Part shown: piece by piece, positions 1 to 6,598 of the stretch
Layout: each line of letters begins with the position of its first letter
Position numbering within the stretch: position 1 is the stretch's first letter
From: an archaeon
Lineage (GTDB): Archaea > Methanobacteriota > Methanobacteria > Methanobacteriales > Methanobacteriaceae
NCBI GenBank assembly: GCA_024409165.1
Contig: JAKSUE010000082.1
Coordinates: forward strand, 1 to 6,598
DNA length: 6,598 nt
Direction: 5' to 3'
Notes under the pieces: model-generated
Told to the model about the DNA's origin: nothing
Seen by the model: the letters and a program-made list of their open reading frames with translations, nothing else
The model's database searches: none
Made by a program: the position numbers and the translations under genes

Positions 1-671
1 GAAATATAATCAAGTCTATATCCAATCTCCATTCTCTCAAGTAAAATAGCCACATCTTTAGCTATTTCCATATCAGAATAACTTCCAGCAAGAATCATCA
101 CATCAGGAGTATCATCTGCCTCTTCAAACTCAACCTTCTCATAACATTCATCAGATAAGAAATCTTTCTGAAGATATTCACCATCTAACTCTTTAAGAAG
201 TTCTTCCTCTCCATTTTCAACCTTCTCTTGATACTCAACTCTAAGTTTAGAAATATTCCCAGCAATCACATCATCATGACTTGCAATTATCTCACCAGCA
301 AGAATTGCAGCATTATCTCCACGACCAACCCCAACAGTCAAAACAGGAGTTGGAAATGGCATTTGAGCACAAGAATATAATGAATCAAGACCCTCAACAG
401 CACCCTTCACAGGCACCCCAATCACAGGTCTATGAGTATAAGCAGCAATAGCACCAGGTAAATGAGCAGCCAACCCAGCAATTCCTATAAATACTTCAAC
501 ACCTTCCTTAGTAGCATCTATAACAAGTTTCTTAACTTTATCATGAGTCCTATGAGCAGAAGCCACTTTAATAGAATAAGGAATTTGAAGTTTTTCTAAT
601 ATTTTAATTGATTTTAAAGCTATATCTTTATCAGAAGCACTTCCAAGAATTATCATTACTTTAGGGATCAT
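1..671 (-). CDS. purE: PurE, tandem-domain N5-CAIR mutase / AIR carboxylase (3' end missing)
   Basis: Purine biosynthesis enzyme that makes carboxyaminoimidazole ribonucleotide (CAIR), a cytoplasmic step. The 223 codons present run off the left edge, so the C-terminus is missing. Residues 1-130 form a full PurE domain with the phosphate-binding GSASD (10-14), SAHRT (38-42, with the catalytic-type His40), AGLAAHLPG (65-73) and PVIGVP (82-87). A charged linker (about 140-188) leads to the start of a second PurE domain, PDVMILAGSYSD (189-200), which parallels PKVMIILGSASD at residues 3-14. Tandem PurE proteins of about 335-340 residues are known in Methanobacteriales. The AAHLPG form resembles class I (mutase) enzymes more than the class II carboxylases of animals, but whether a PurK partner exists cannot be seen. 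The ATG at 671 follows GGAGA (683-679) at normal spacing. GC is visibly higher than in the neighbouring surface-polymer genes. The gene probably has its own promoter in the 241-bp gap. Confidence 0.94.
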   Translation of the reverse strand, partial: MIPKVMIILGSASDKDIALKSIKILEKLQIPYSIKVASAHRTHDKVKKLVIDATKEGVEVFIGIAGLAAHLPGAIAAYTHRPVIGVPVKGAVEGLDSLYSCAQMPFPTPVLTVGVGRGDNAAILAGEIIASHDDVIAGNISKLRVEYQEKVENGEEELLKELDGEYLQKDFLSDECYEKVEFEEADDTPDVMILAGSYSDMEIAKDVAILLERMEIGYRLDYI

Positions 672-689
672 TTTTGATTCTCCATATAA

Positions 690-760
690 AATTTATAATA
701 TTATTTAATATAATATATATGTTAATTCTATTATTTATTTATAATTAAATAAATATCATC
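690..760 (-). promoter_or_regulatory. Candidate purE promoter region
   Basis: The 241-bp gap before purE (672-912) contains no gene that I can support. Two TATA-like stretches fit archaeal promoters on the minus strand: TTATAAAT (744-737) and ACATATATAT (722-713). Either would place transcription start a few tens of bases before the purE ATG. The region is so AT-rich that such matches are expected by chance, so the exact box cannot be chosen. That purE needs a promoter here is inferred from the gap length and from the T-tract lying between it and the upstream cluster. Confidence 0.3.
732..755. repeat. Perfect 10-bp inverted repeat upstream of purE
   Basis: TATTTATTTA (732-741) and its exact complement TAAATAAATA (746-755) flank a 4-base spacer, TAAT. 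The repeat lies about 60-85 bp before the purE start, overlapping one TATA-like sequence. It could be an operator for a dimeric regulator or a weak hairpin. It is made only of A and T in an AT-rich gap, so chance is a real alternative, and no T-run follows it on the minus strand. Confidence 0.4.
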
Positions 761-794
761 ATCCTCAAAAAATATAGTTTTATTTTAATTTTTT

Positions 795-801
795 AAAAAA
801 A
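795..801 (-). terminator. T-tract, candidate terminator of the surface-polymer cluster
   Basis: Seven consecutive T residues on the minus strand, 112 bases past the stop codon of the fusion gene at 913; a T6 run follows at 772-767. Archaeal RNA polymerase can terminate at T-tracts without a stable hairpin. The placement between the cluster and purE fits termination, but runs of this length are common in DNA this AT-rich. Confidence 0.4.
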
Positions 802-912
802 GTTGATAATTTAATTGAGTATATAAATAAAACAACATTATAATTAATAATATTTGATTAGATTTAAGTAATATTCTATTTTTACTATTTATAACTCTTA
901 TATTAATAGTAA

Positions 913-3222
913 TTAATGTTTTAAAATCCAATTATATACTCTTTTACAATTGTTTTTATCATTGAATTTAAAGAAATTTGTTGCTCTATTTTTATATTCT
1001 TCTTCCATTTTACAATCATTTATTATGTATTCTTTAATTTTATTAATTAAAATTTCTTCATCTTTAATTATTTCTCCAAATGTACTTGCATCTTCATCAA
1101 TTGCTAATTCTCCAAGTTCAGGTATATCTAATGATGCAATACCATATTGGTAGTAAATAATTGGTTTTTTAAGATATGCAAAATCAAAATGAACAGATGA
1201 GTAATCTGTAATCATTAAAGCGGACTCACATAATATGTCATGGAATCTTCTTTTAGTATCTACTACTACTTTTGATGTATTGAATAAATCTAAAAATTTT
1301 ATGGAATTAGGGTGAGGTTTGTATATTATATTATAACCTTTTTCTTTAGCAAATTCTAGTAATTCATTATTATTTAATAAATTATTCCATCTTTTATAAT
1401 ATTCAGAGTTTAATAAATCTTCTTCTGTTTTAATTAATTGTCTCCAAGTAGGTATAATAACAACTTCTTTCTTAAGGTTTTCTTTTGTTAAGTTATCATA
1501 CCTTGGATATCCTAACTCTTGAATAATTTCTTTATCATAATTATATTTTTCAACAAAAGCATTATATTCTAAATCTGATACTGATAGTAATAATGAGAAA
1601 TTAATATCATATTTTCTAAGCCAATTAGTTCTATTGTATCTCACTACACCATGTTGTAAAAAGTAAACTGGGGGGGATGAAATTCCCTGAACTAATCTTA
1701 GGTTTTTGTCTGAAAAGGGATTTATATGGCTTTTATAACCTTGTGAACCTATAAATTTATCAGTAAACATATATATAAATTTATGTTTAAATGATCCAAA
1801 TTCTAGAATATTATTTCCGTATTCTTTTTTAAGTTGTTTAAATTGTTTACATCCTTTTTCAACTGTGAAATATTTTGAAATATTATCTTTTTGATTAATA
1901 GCATATCTAAATAAATGTTCTCCATTATCTCCAGTATTATCTCTTCTATCCATAAATAAATATATTTGTTTATTTTTCATTTTAGGTAAGAATAATAAGT
2001 AGAGTAATCTATAAAAAATAGAACTAAATTTATTTTTTTTATTACTTCTTAAAATTTTTTTAAATGCACTTAGTTCTAGACGAAGGGATTTACTATATTT
2101 ATAAGGTATTATATTAAAAGAGTTGTTAATATATGCTAAAATTTGTGAATTTTTAATATAATAATGACTGTAATCATTTATTTCTGCAAATCCTCTAAAA
2201 CCAAATCTACTTTTAATATGTATTTTTTCCCCATTTTCTTCATAGACCATATAAATATTAATTTTATTTTCAGTTTTTTTATTAATTGGTATTTTAAATT
2301 CGAAATTGTAATTAAATTTCCAATCTATACCTAAATATCTATTTATCTCACGTGATGTATTAGGATATTCTATATATTTTCCTTTATATTTTTCTTTTTT
2401 ACCATTGTTTATTTTTGTTGCTTCTGCATATAATACATCATTTGAACAAGAACTAATGAAATTTCCAGATATATTTAAAACATTATCTTTAAGTTCTATT
2501 ATATCAAAGTAAATTTTGTGATTTTTTAAGTTATTAATTATATAATCATTTGTTTTAAGATAAATTTCATTTTTTGATGTTTCTATTTTAAAGTTTTTTC
2601 TGTTTTTTATATAGATTAAAAATTTACTAAAATATTTATTTTCTATAATTGGATTATTAATGATAATTTCATTGTCAATATAATCTAAAATATTATATAA
2701 ATTATCCCAAAATTTATTTATTTCCTCTTTATCCATTTCTTTAGGAAAATCTTGGATATTTTCAAAGTATTTAATATAGTAGATAATTGTGTATTGTATA
2801 GATTTTGGAATTTCTCCTTCTTTTTCAATAAAATAATCTATAAGTTCTTTAAAACAATTTAATCTATAATTATATATATCTCTATAATAGGAATTTCTAG
2901 ATAAATCTACATTAATTTCATATTTACTTAAAATTTCATAAATATATTTTAAACTATCAGTAGATAATTTATCATTACTATCTAAAAAGCAAACATACTC
3001 ACCTTGAGAAATTTTTATCCCTTTATTTATTCCTTTGTTTTGTTTTATAATTTTCACACGATTATCTTTATTTTTATATTCTTTTAGAATGTTATAGGAG
3101 TTTATTGAATTATCAACACAGATAATTTCAATATCTTTCAGTGTTTGATTAATAATGTTATCTAAACATTCATCTAAATATTCTGAATTGTAAATAGGAA
3201 TAATAACTGATAATTTAACCAT
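913..3222 (-). CDS. Fusion of an eroded GT2 glycosyltransferase domain and a TagF-like CDP-alcohol phosphotransferase
   Basis: 769 residues; probably adds glycerol-phosphate, ribitol-phosphate or sugar-phosphate units from a CDP donor to a surface polymer at the inner membrane face. Residues 1-105 match the start of a family 2 glycosyltransferase (VKLSVIIPIYN; GEYVCFLDSND). This domain is short: the usual VDDGS is VDNS, the segment that normally reads like AxARN is missing, and DSDD has become DSND (81-84). A helical stretch (about 115-235) and a beta-rich stretch (about 236-350) follow. A basic, hydrophobic segment (about 385-420) could bind the membrane. The C-terminal half is a TagF/TagB-type domain: DRRDNTGDNGE (425-435), QHG with His524, KPHP with His637, and TDYSS (672-676) followed by Asp680, all expected active-site or CDP-binding positions. 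The ATG at 3222 is preferred to the one at 3237 because GGAG lies before it and the N-terminus then matches other GT2 proteins. Last gene of the likely operon. The acceptor and donor are unknown; activity of the GT2 part is doubtful. Confidence 0.88.
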   Translation of the reverse strand: MVKLSVIIPIYNSEYLDECLDNIINQTLKDIEIICVDNSINSYNILKEYKNKDNRVKIIKQNKGINKGIKISQGEYVCFLDSNDKLSTDSLKYIYEILSKYEINVDLSRNSYYRDIYNYRLNCFKELIDYFIEKEGEIPKSIQYTIIYYIKYFENIQDFPKEMDKEEINKFWDNLYNILDYIDNEIIINNPIIENKYFSKFLIYIKNRKNFKIETSKNEIYLKTNDYIINNLKNHKIYFDIIELKDNVLNISGNFISSCSNDVLYAEATKINNGKKEKYKGKYIEYPNTSREINRYLGIDWKFNYNFEFKIPINKKTENKINIYMVYEENGEKIHIKSRFGFRGFAEINDYSHYYIKNSQILAYINNSFNIIPYKYSKSLRLELSAFKKILRSNKKNKFSSIFYRLLYLLFLPKMKNKQIYLFMDRRDNTGDNGEHLFRYAINQKDNISKYFTVEKGCKQFKQLKKEYGNNILEFGSFKHKFIYMFTDKFIGSQGYKSHINPFSDKNLRLVQGISSPPVYFLQHGVVRYNRTNWLRKYDINFSLLLSVSDLEYNAFVEKYNYDKEIIQELGYPRYDNLTKENLKKEVVIIPTWRQLIKTEEDLLNSEYYKRWNNLLNNNELLEFAKEKGYNIIYKPHPNSIKFLDLFNTSKVVVDTKRRFHDILCESALMITDYSSVHFDFAYLKKPIIYYQYGIASLDIPELGELAIDEDASTFGEIIKDEEILINKIKEYIINDCKMEEEYKNRATNFFKFNDKNNCKRVYNWILKH
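1670..1676. repeat. G7/C7 homopolymer tract inside the fusion gene
   Basis: Seven consecutive G on the plus strand (C on the coding strand) encode Ser516-Pro517-Pro518 as TCC CCC CCA. The tract lies 16 bases before the codon for the active-site His524, in a gene whose GC is by eye about a quarter or less. Loss of one base gives a TAG soon after the tract (reading AAC ATG GTG TAG), and gain of one base gives a TAG a little later (GAG ATA CAA TAG). Either change would remove the QHG, PHP and TDYSS motifs. Confidence 0.9.
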
Positions 3223-3230
3223 ATATTTTT

Positions 3231-3235
3231 TCTCC
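3231..3235 (-). promoter_or_regulatory. Ribosome binding site that decides the fusion-gene start
   Basis: GGAGA on the minus strand (3235-3231) with 9 bases between GGAG and the ATG at 3222. An in-frame ATG at 3237 overlaps this site and has only AATAAAAACTAATAA before it, with no Shine-Dalgarno match. The other genes here have GGAG or GAGG 6-8 bases before their starts, which supports 3222 and shortens the protein by five residues. Confidence 0.65.
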
Positions 3236-3252
3236 ATTTATTAGTTTTTATT

Positions 3253-5382
3253 TTACTCTTTATTAGTTGTTATATAATTAACTTTTACTCCAGCGTATTC
3301 TCCAATACCTCTTACAATAATCTTTTTAATAGCTAATTCTGGATAATCTTCTATTTCTGTTATGTAGTCTTCTCCAGGAGATAAAATTTTAGTATCTATA
3401 ATAGATAGTGTGTTTTCGTTAATTTTTAATTCACAGTTATTTATATTTTTTTTAATTTTAAAATTAATAGACCTACTTCCTTTATAACTTCCTTTTCCTT
3501 TTTTTTTTATATTAGCAGTACCCATAGCTTTATTATCTTTATATTCTAATACATAATCAAGAGTATTAACAAGTTTTTTTCCATCATAACTTATTTTTAT
3601 TTTAGGACGTATTTCTTCATCTTCTTTATAAGGTCTGTCTTCAACTACATCAATTATTGCATCATTTATTTTTTTCTTATTAGCTTTATTTTGGAATACA
3701 TTTGTGTCATAAATATAATTTATGAATCTTTGAGTATTATTTCCATCATGGAATTCAACAATATCTTCATATTTTTTAATATTTTCTTTACTATGAGATT
3801 CATAATAATTTTTTGATATTAATTCAGTAAGGGTGTTATAATCATATGCAATATCTGCAAATGAATTGTCTTCATTTAACATTAATTCTACACCAAGATT
3901 TTCGAGACACATTTCTTTTTCCATCCAAGCAAATATTACATTACATCCTCTATAAAATGCATCATAAGATATTGATGAATAGTCTGTTATAAGTAAACGT
4001 GTATTTTTTAGTAATTTTTCATAATTAAATTCATTAGGTATGTATTTATTTAAATCTGTATCCTTAATGAGTTTATTAATTAATGGGTGTGGCATAAAGA
4101 CTATTTTGTCTTTTAATTCATCTGGAACACTTTCTATAATTCTTTTAGAGAAATTGTAATATGTTGAATTTTCAGTATCATCTCTTATAACTGAATGTTC
4201 AAAGTTTCTGGATGTTGGCATTATAAGAATTTTATCAGCATCTTTATTCTGAAGTGCATGGTCAAATTTAGGAAGTCCAGATTTAATTAAATCTTCTCTA
4301 TCAAATTTTCCTTGTTCAATAAAATGTTTTCCTTCTGTTTCAGAAGAAATTACAATGTATGAATTTTTTCTAAATCCAGATCCTTTAATAAAACTATTTC
4401 TACCTTTAAGAGAATAAGCATACATAACACCATGTTGTAAGAAGAAATAGTAGAAATTATCCCACATTCTTTTTCTACGTACTAATTGATTATAATTTGT
4501 GGGTTCAATAGCATGGAAAAATGATTCAGTTGAAATAAATGCTTTAGCATTAAAATACTCATAATAATGCTTGAATGAATATCTATCAATTATATTTTTT
4601 CTGTATTTTTCTGGAACTTCTTTATAGTATTCACTATTTTTATCAAGAATGAAATATACATCTTCACATCCATCATCTATTAATTTTTGATAGATATATT
4701 TTGCACTTTCTTCATATTTTCCACAAAATTTCTCATATAATAAAATTGAAGGCTTATTTTTACCAAGTTTAGATTCAATTTTTTGTTTTAAAAATGCTAA
4801 TTCTATTTTCTTTTGCTCTTTTAAACTATCTGTATAATTTATCTCTCTGTATGCAAGTGAGATATATCCTCCAAATGTTTCGTATATGTATATACTATGA
4901 TTTTTATAATAGTATATTTTACTAGTATAAAGTTTAATATTTGCACCATTATTTGGACCAGTTTTAGAAAGGAATTTCTTTTTAAAAGTAAATCCATTTT
5001 TGTCTGTTAATTTAAGTAATATCCCTACAGATTTTCCTGGAATATTAATATTATTATAAGGTATTTCAACATGATGAATTCCTTTAGAATTAGTTGTAAA
5101 ATTATATTCACTATATCCAACATTTACTTTAAATTCACTTAAATCATGGTTTTTAAATTCTTCAGTTTCTACAATAAAATCTATACTTATTTTATCTTTT
5201 TCCATTTTAATAGATTTTACTCTTGGGTTAAAATCAAATATTTTATTATATACATTAGTATGATTTAAAAGAACAAATGGTTCTCCATCTTTTAAAACAA
5301 CATTATATTCATCACTGTGTCTTACACTGTAATTATAATCTAGTTCAAATTCTTCATAAGTTTTATTCTGGTTTGAACTCAT
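3253..5382 (-). CDS. TagF/TagB-like CDP-alcohol phosphotransferase with C-terminal Ig-like repeats
   Basis: 709 residues; expected to act at the cytoplasmic membrane face, transferring alcohol-phosphate or sugar-phosphate units from a CDP donor to a surface polymer. There is no signal peptide or clear membrane helix. Residues 25-140 are beta-rich and probably form a beta-sandwich. The TagF/TagB-type domain spans about 205-560: a first Rossmann-like half starting near KPSILLYEKFCG (210-221), FLQHG with His317, MPHP with His432, and TDYSS (466-470) followed by Asp474. These are the expected catalytic and CDP-binding positions, so the enzyme looks intact. A charged linker (about 565-590) leads to two repeats of surface-protein Ig-like type (591-704). 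The ATG at 5382 has GAGG (5393-5390) seven bases before it. It lies 67 bp after the acyltransferase and 30 bp before the fusion gene, so co-transcription is likely. It is not a close duplicate of the fusion gene: similarity is mainly at the motifs. Glycerol, ribitol or hexose-phosphate specificity cannot be told. Confidence 0.88.
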   Translation of the reverse strand: MSSNQNKTYEEFELDYNYSVRHSDEYNVVLKDGEPFVLLNHTNVYNKIFDFNPRVKSIKMEKDKISIDFIVETEEFKNHDLSEFKVNVGYSEYNFTTNSKGIHHVEIPYNNINIPGKSVGILLKLTDKNGFTFKKKFLSKTGPNNGANIKLYTSKIYYYKNHSIYIYETFGGYISLAYREINYTDSLKEQKKIELAFLKQKIESKLGKNKPSILLYEKFCGKYEESAKYIYQKLIDDGCEDVYFILDKNSEYYKEVPEKYRKNIIDRYSFKHYYEYFNAKAFISTESFFHAIEPTNYNQLVRRKRMWDNFYYFFLQHGVMYAYSLKGRNSFIKGSGFRKNSYIVISSETEGKHFIEQGKFDREDLIKSGLPKFDHALQNKDADKILIMPTSRNFEHSVIRDDTENSTYYNFSKRIIESVPDELKDKIVFMPHPLINKLIKDTDLNKYIPNEFNYEKLLKNTRLLITDYSSISYDAFYRGCNVIFAWMEKEMCLENLGVELMLNEDNSFADIAYDYNTLTELISKNYYESHSKENIKKYEDIVEFHDGNNTQRFINYIYDTNVFQNKANKKKINDAIIDVVEDRPYKEDEEIRPKIKISYDGKKLVNTLDYVLEYKDNKAMGTANIKKKGKGSYKGSRSINFKIKKNINNCELKINENTLSIIDTKILSPGEDYITEIEDYPELAIKKIIVRGIGEYAGVKVNYITTNKE
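3271..3612 (-). repeat. Two Ig-like repeats encoded at the 3' end of the TagF-like gene
   Basis: Residues 591-643 carry the pattern YDGKKL, LDYVLEYKDN, GTANIKKKGKGSYKGS, then FKI. It resembles the repeat 'DY.V.Y.NN...GTA.V.I.GKGNY.G....F.I' common in Firmicutes surface proteins. Residues 650-704 repeat the layout more loosely: GEDYITEIED, then IIVRGIGEYAGVKVNYI. The key shared features are the Asp-Tyr pair, the G-x-G-x-Y-x-G turn and the closing beta strand. The match is by eye from the pattern; no profile was run. Confidence 0.6.
3499..3508. repeat. A10 tract within the Ig-like repeat region
   Basis: Ten consecutive A on the coding strand encode the end of Ile625 and Lys626-Lys628. Loss or gain of one base would bring an early stop (about 22 or 9 codons later). 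That would cut off the second Ig-like repeat and part of the first, and leave the catalytic domain whole. Confidence 0.85.
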
Positions 5383-5449
5383 TATTTTTCCTCATTTTGA
5401 ATTTTTATTTTTTGTTATGAAATTATTATTTTTGATTTTTTTAAGTAAT

Positions 5450-6538
5450 TTAATGTGCACCACTTATTTCTTTTAAATAAGGTATCTTACTTAAAACATA
5501 TATTAAAAGCCAACTTAAGAATACTACTAAAATTAATGCTATTGGTAAGTATTTAACTGTTTCTGAATATATTGGGAATATATTAGTATCAATCCATCTA
5601 AATCCGTATACAAAGAAATAATGAGTTAAAAACATACCATAACTACAAACACTTATTGAATATATAATTTTAGAGATAAATGTATCTTTGAAGAAAGAAT
5701 ATATTTTATTTTTAAATGTATTAGTATTTTTTGAACAATATTTTGCAAAGTTTTCAAATATTAAAAATACACCAGTACTTTGTAATACAACTACAATTGT
5801 TTTATATTGATAATATTTTAAACTATGGCTACTTATTTTTCCTACTTTCCCATGAGTTAGTGTAAAATGTATGTTAATAGCTGTGAACAATAAGAATAAT
5901 ATTAAACCAATCCATATCATTTGTTTATCACTTAATTTAAATTCTTTATTAGTTAAATAATAACCTAAAACTAAATATCCAACATAACCTGCAAAATAAC
6001 TTAATTCTAAATTATGGAATGGATATATTCCAAATGTGTTTAATATTATTGTGATTAACCAAATTATTAAGAAATATTCAGCTCCTTTGATTTTGTATTT
6101 CTGAATAAAGGCATTTACAATAGGTAAAAACAAATAAACTCCTATTAACATCCATATGAACCAATATTGTCCATCTATGAATAATGAAATATAATTACTT
6201 AATGTTGGGGCAGAAGGATAAATTATTATTTTATAAATAGGTAAAATTAATGCCCAAAAGATAAATGGTATTAATATTCTTGTAAATCTTCTTTTTAAAA
6301 AATCAGGTAAATCATAATCTCTATTTAATAGTAAAGATCCACTAATCATTAAGAATAATGGAACACCCATAACTCCAAAATCAATTAATACTGCAGCAGA
6401 ACTGAATCCTAATGAACCTACAGGTCTTAATTGACAATATTCTCTTAAAACGTGGCATAATATAACTAATATAATAGCTAATGCTCTTAATTGGTCTAAA
6501 TAAAATATTCTATTTTTACCATTAATAGATTTAAACAT
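5450..6538 (-). CDS. Acyltransferase-3 family membrane protein (OafA/WecH type)
   Basis: 362 residues, near the usual length for single-domain members; predicted to transfer an acyl group, commonly acetyl, to a sugar or polymer at the membrane. The N-terminus has the family signature FYLDQLRALAIILVILCH (12-29), with Arg18 and the probable catalytic His29. MISGSLLL (64-71) and the basic loop KRRFTRILIPF (82-92) follow, then YWFIWMLIGVYLFLPI (125-140) and the late SYGMFLTHYFF (299-309). About ten membrane segments are visible: roughly 13-33, 47-70, 88-107, 125-143, 153-170, 180-196, 206-226, 246-262, 289-312 and 328-350. The ATG at 6538 has GAGG (6548-6545) six bases before it. First gene of the three-gene set in this window. 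By context it would O-acylate the polymer made with the two TagF-like enzymes, but acylation of another glycan or lipid is equally possible from sequence. Confidence 0.9.
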   Translation of the reverse strand: MFKSINGKNRIFYLDQLRALAIILVILCHVLREYCQLRPVGSLGFSSAAVLIDFGVMGVPLFLMISGSLLLNRDYDLPDFLKRRFTRILIPFIFWALILPIYKIIIYPSAPTLSNYISLFIDGQYWFIWMLIGVYLFLPIVNAFIQKYKIKGAEYFLIIWLITIILNTFGIYPFHNLELSYFAGYVGYLVLGYYLTNKEFKLSDKQMIWIGLILFLLFTAINIHFTLTHGKVGKISSHSLKYYQYKTIVVVLQSTGVFLIFENFAKYCSKNTNTFKNKIYSFFKDTFISKIIYSISVCSYGMFLTHYFFVYGFRWIDTNIFPIYSETVKYLPIALILVVFLSWLLIYVLSKIPYLKEISGAH

Positions 6539-6549
6539 AATTTACCTCT

Positions 6550-6598
6550 AATTCATCATTTTTTATTATAATAATTATATTTTTAATTTATATTAAAT
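6550..6598 (-). promoter_or_regulatory. Possible promoter of the surface-polymer cluster
   Basis: The 60 bases before the acyltransferase contain only A/T-rich DNA with TATA-like runs on the minus strand, such as AAAAATATAATT (6583-6572). A box there would give a short leader before the GAGG site. The window ends here, so an upstream gene in the same operon cannot be excluded. Confidence 0.25.

Noticed and set aside
720..749. Tiny plus-strand open frame in the purE upstream gap
   Set aside because: It has only nine codons, all AT-rich, with no ribosome binding site.
950..1153. Open frame of 67 codons on the plus strand
   Set aside because: It lies wholly antisense to the conserved C-terminal part of the fusion gene, has no convincing ribosome binding site, and its hydrophobic, Ser-rich product is what antisense AT-rich coding DNA gives.
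2033..2040. A8 run in the fusion gene as a second slippage site
   Set aside because: Runs of this length are common in this AT-rich coding DNA, and this one is not placed at a motif; it encodes a Lys/Asn-rich linker.
2920..3222. Frameshift as the cause of the shortened GT2 motifs
   Set aside because: The frame stays open through 769 codons and the flanking motifs are in the same frame, so in-frame losses explain it better.
3223..3237. ATG at 3237 as the start of the fusion gene
   Set aside because: It has no Shine-Dalgarno sequence before it and overlaps the GGAG that serves the ATG at 3222.
1..6598. Mobile element, CRISPR array, tRNA or rRNA
   Set aside because: No transposase or integrase coding sequence, regularly spaced direct repeats, or GC-rich structured RNA segment could be seen on either strand.

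Overview
The window looks like DNA from a host-associated methanogenic archaeon of the order Methanobacteriales (Methanobrevibacter or Methanosphaera type). Three things point there: very low GC, a PurE protein that starts a second PurE domain after the first (an arrangement known in this order), and short GGAG/GAGG ribosome binding sites next to AT-only candidate promoters. The genus cannot be fixed from the sequence alone. All four genes lie on the minus strand, so transcription runs right to left.

From right to left: an integral-membrane acyltransferase-3 family protein (5450-6538); a 709-residue CDP-alcohol phosphotransferase of the TagF/TagB teichoic acid family with a beta-rich N-terminus and two Ig-like repeats at its C-terminus (3253-5382); and a 769-residue protein joining an eroded family 2 glycosyltransferase domain to a second TagF-like domain (913-3222). 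Gaps of 67 and 30 bp without an obvious terminator suggest one operon. A 241-bp AT-rich gap (672-912) with a T-tract terminator candidate, a 10-bp inverted repeat and TATA-like sequences separates this cluster from the incomplete purE gene (1-671), which has clearly higher GC and belongs to purine synthesis.

The three-gene cluster most plausibly builds and decorates a phosphodiester-linked (teichoic-acid-like or capsule-like) surface polymer. The two TagF-like enzymes would add alcohol-phosphate or sugar-phosphate units from CDP donors at the inner face of the membrane, and the acyltransferase would O-acylate the product. The polymer, the donor and the division of labour are inferred. No cytidylyltransferase, primase or exporter is visible here.

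The points most worth a second look are a seven-base G/C tract just before the catalytic QHG motif in the fusion gene (a possible on/off slippage site), the apparent loss of key residues in its glycosyltransferase domain, and surface-protein-type Ig-like repeats, with an A10 tract inside them, on an enzyme expected to be cytoplasmic.
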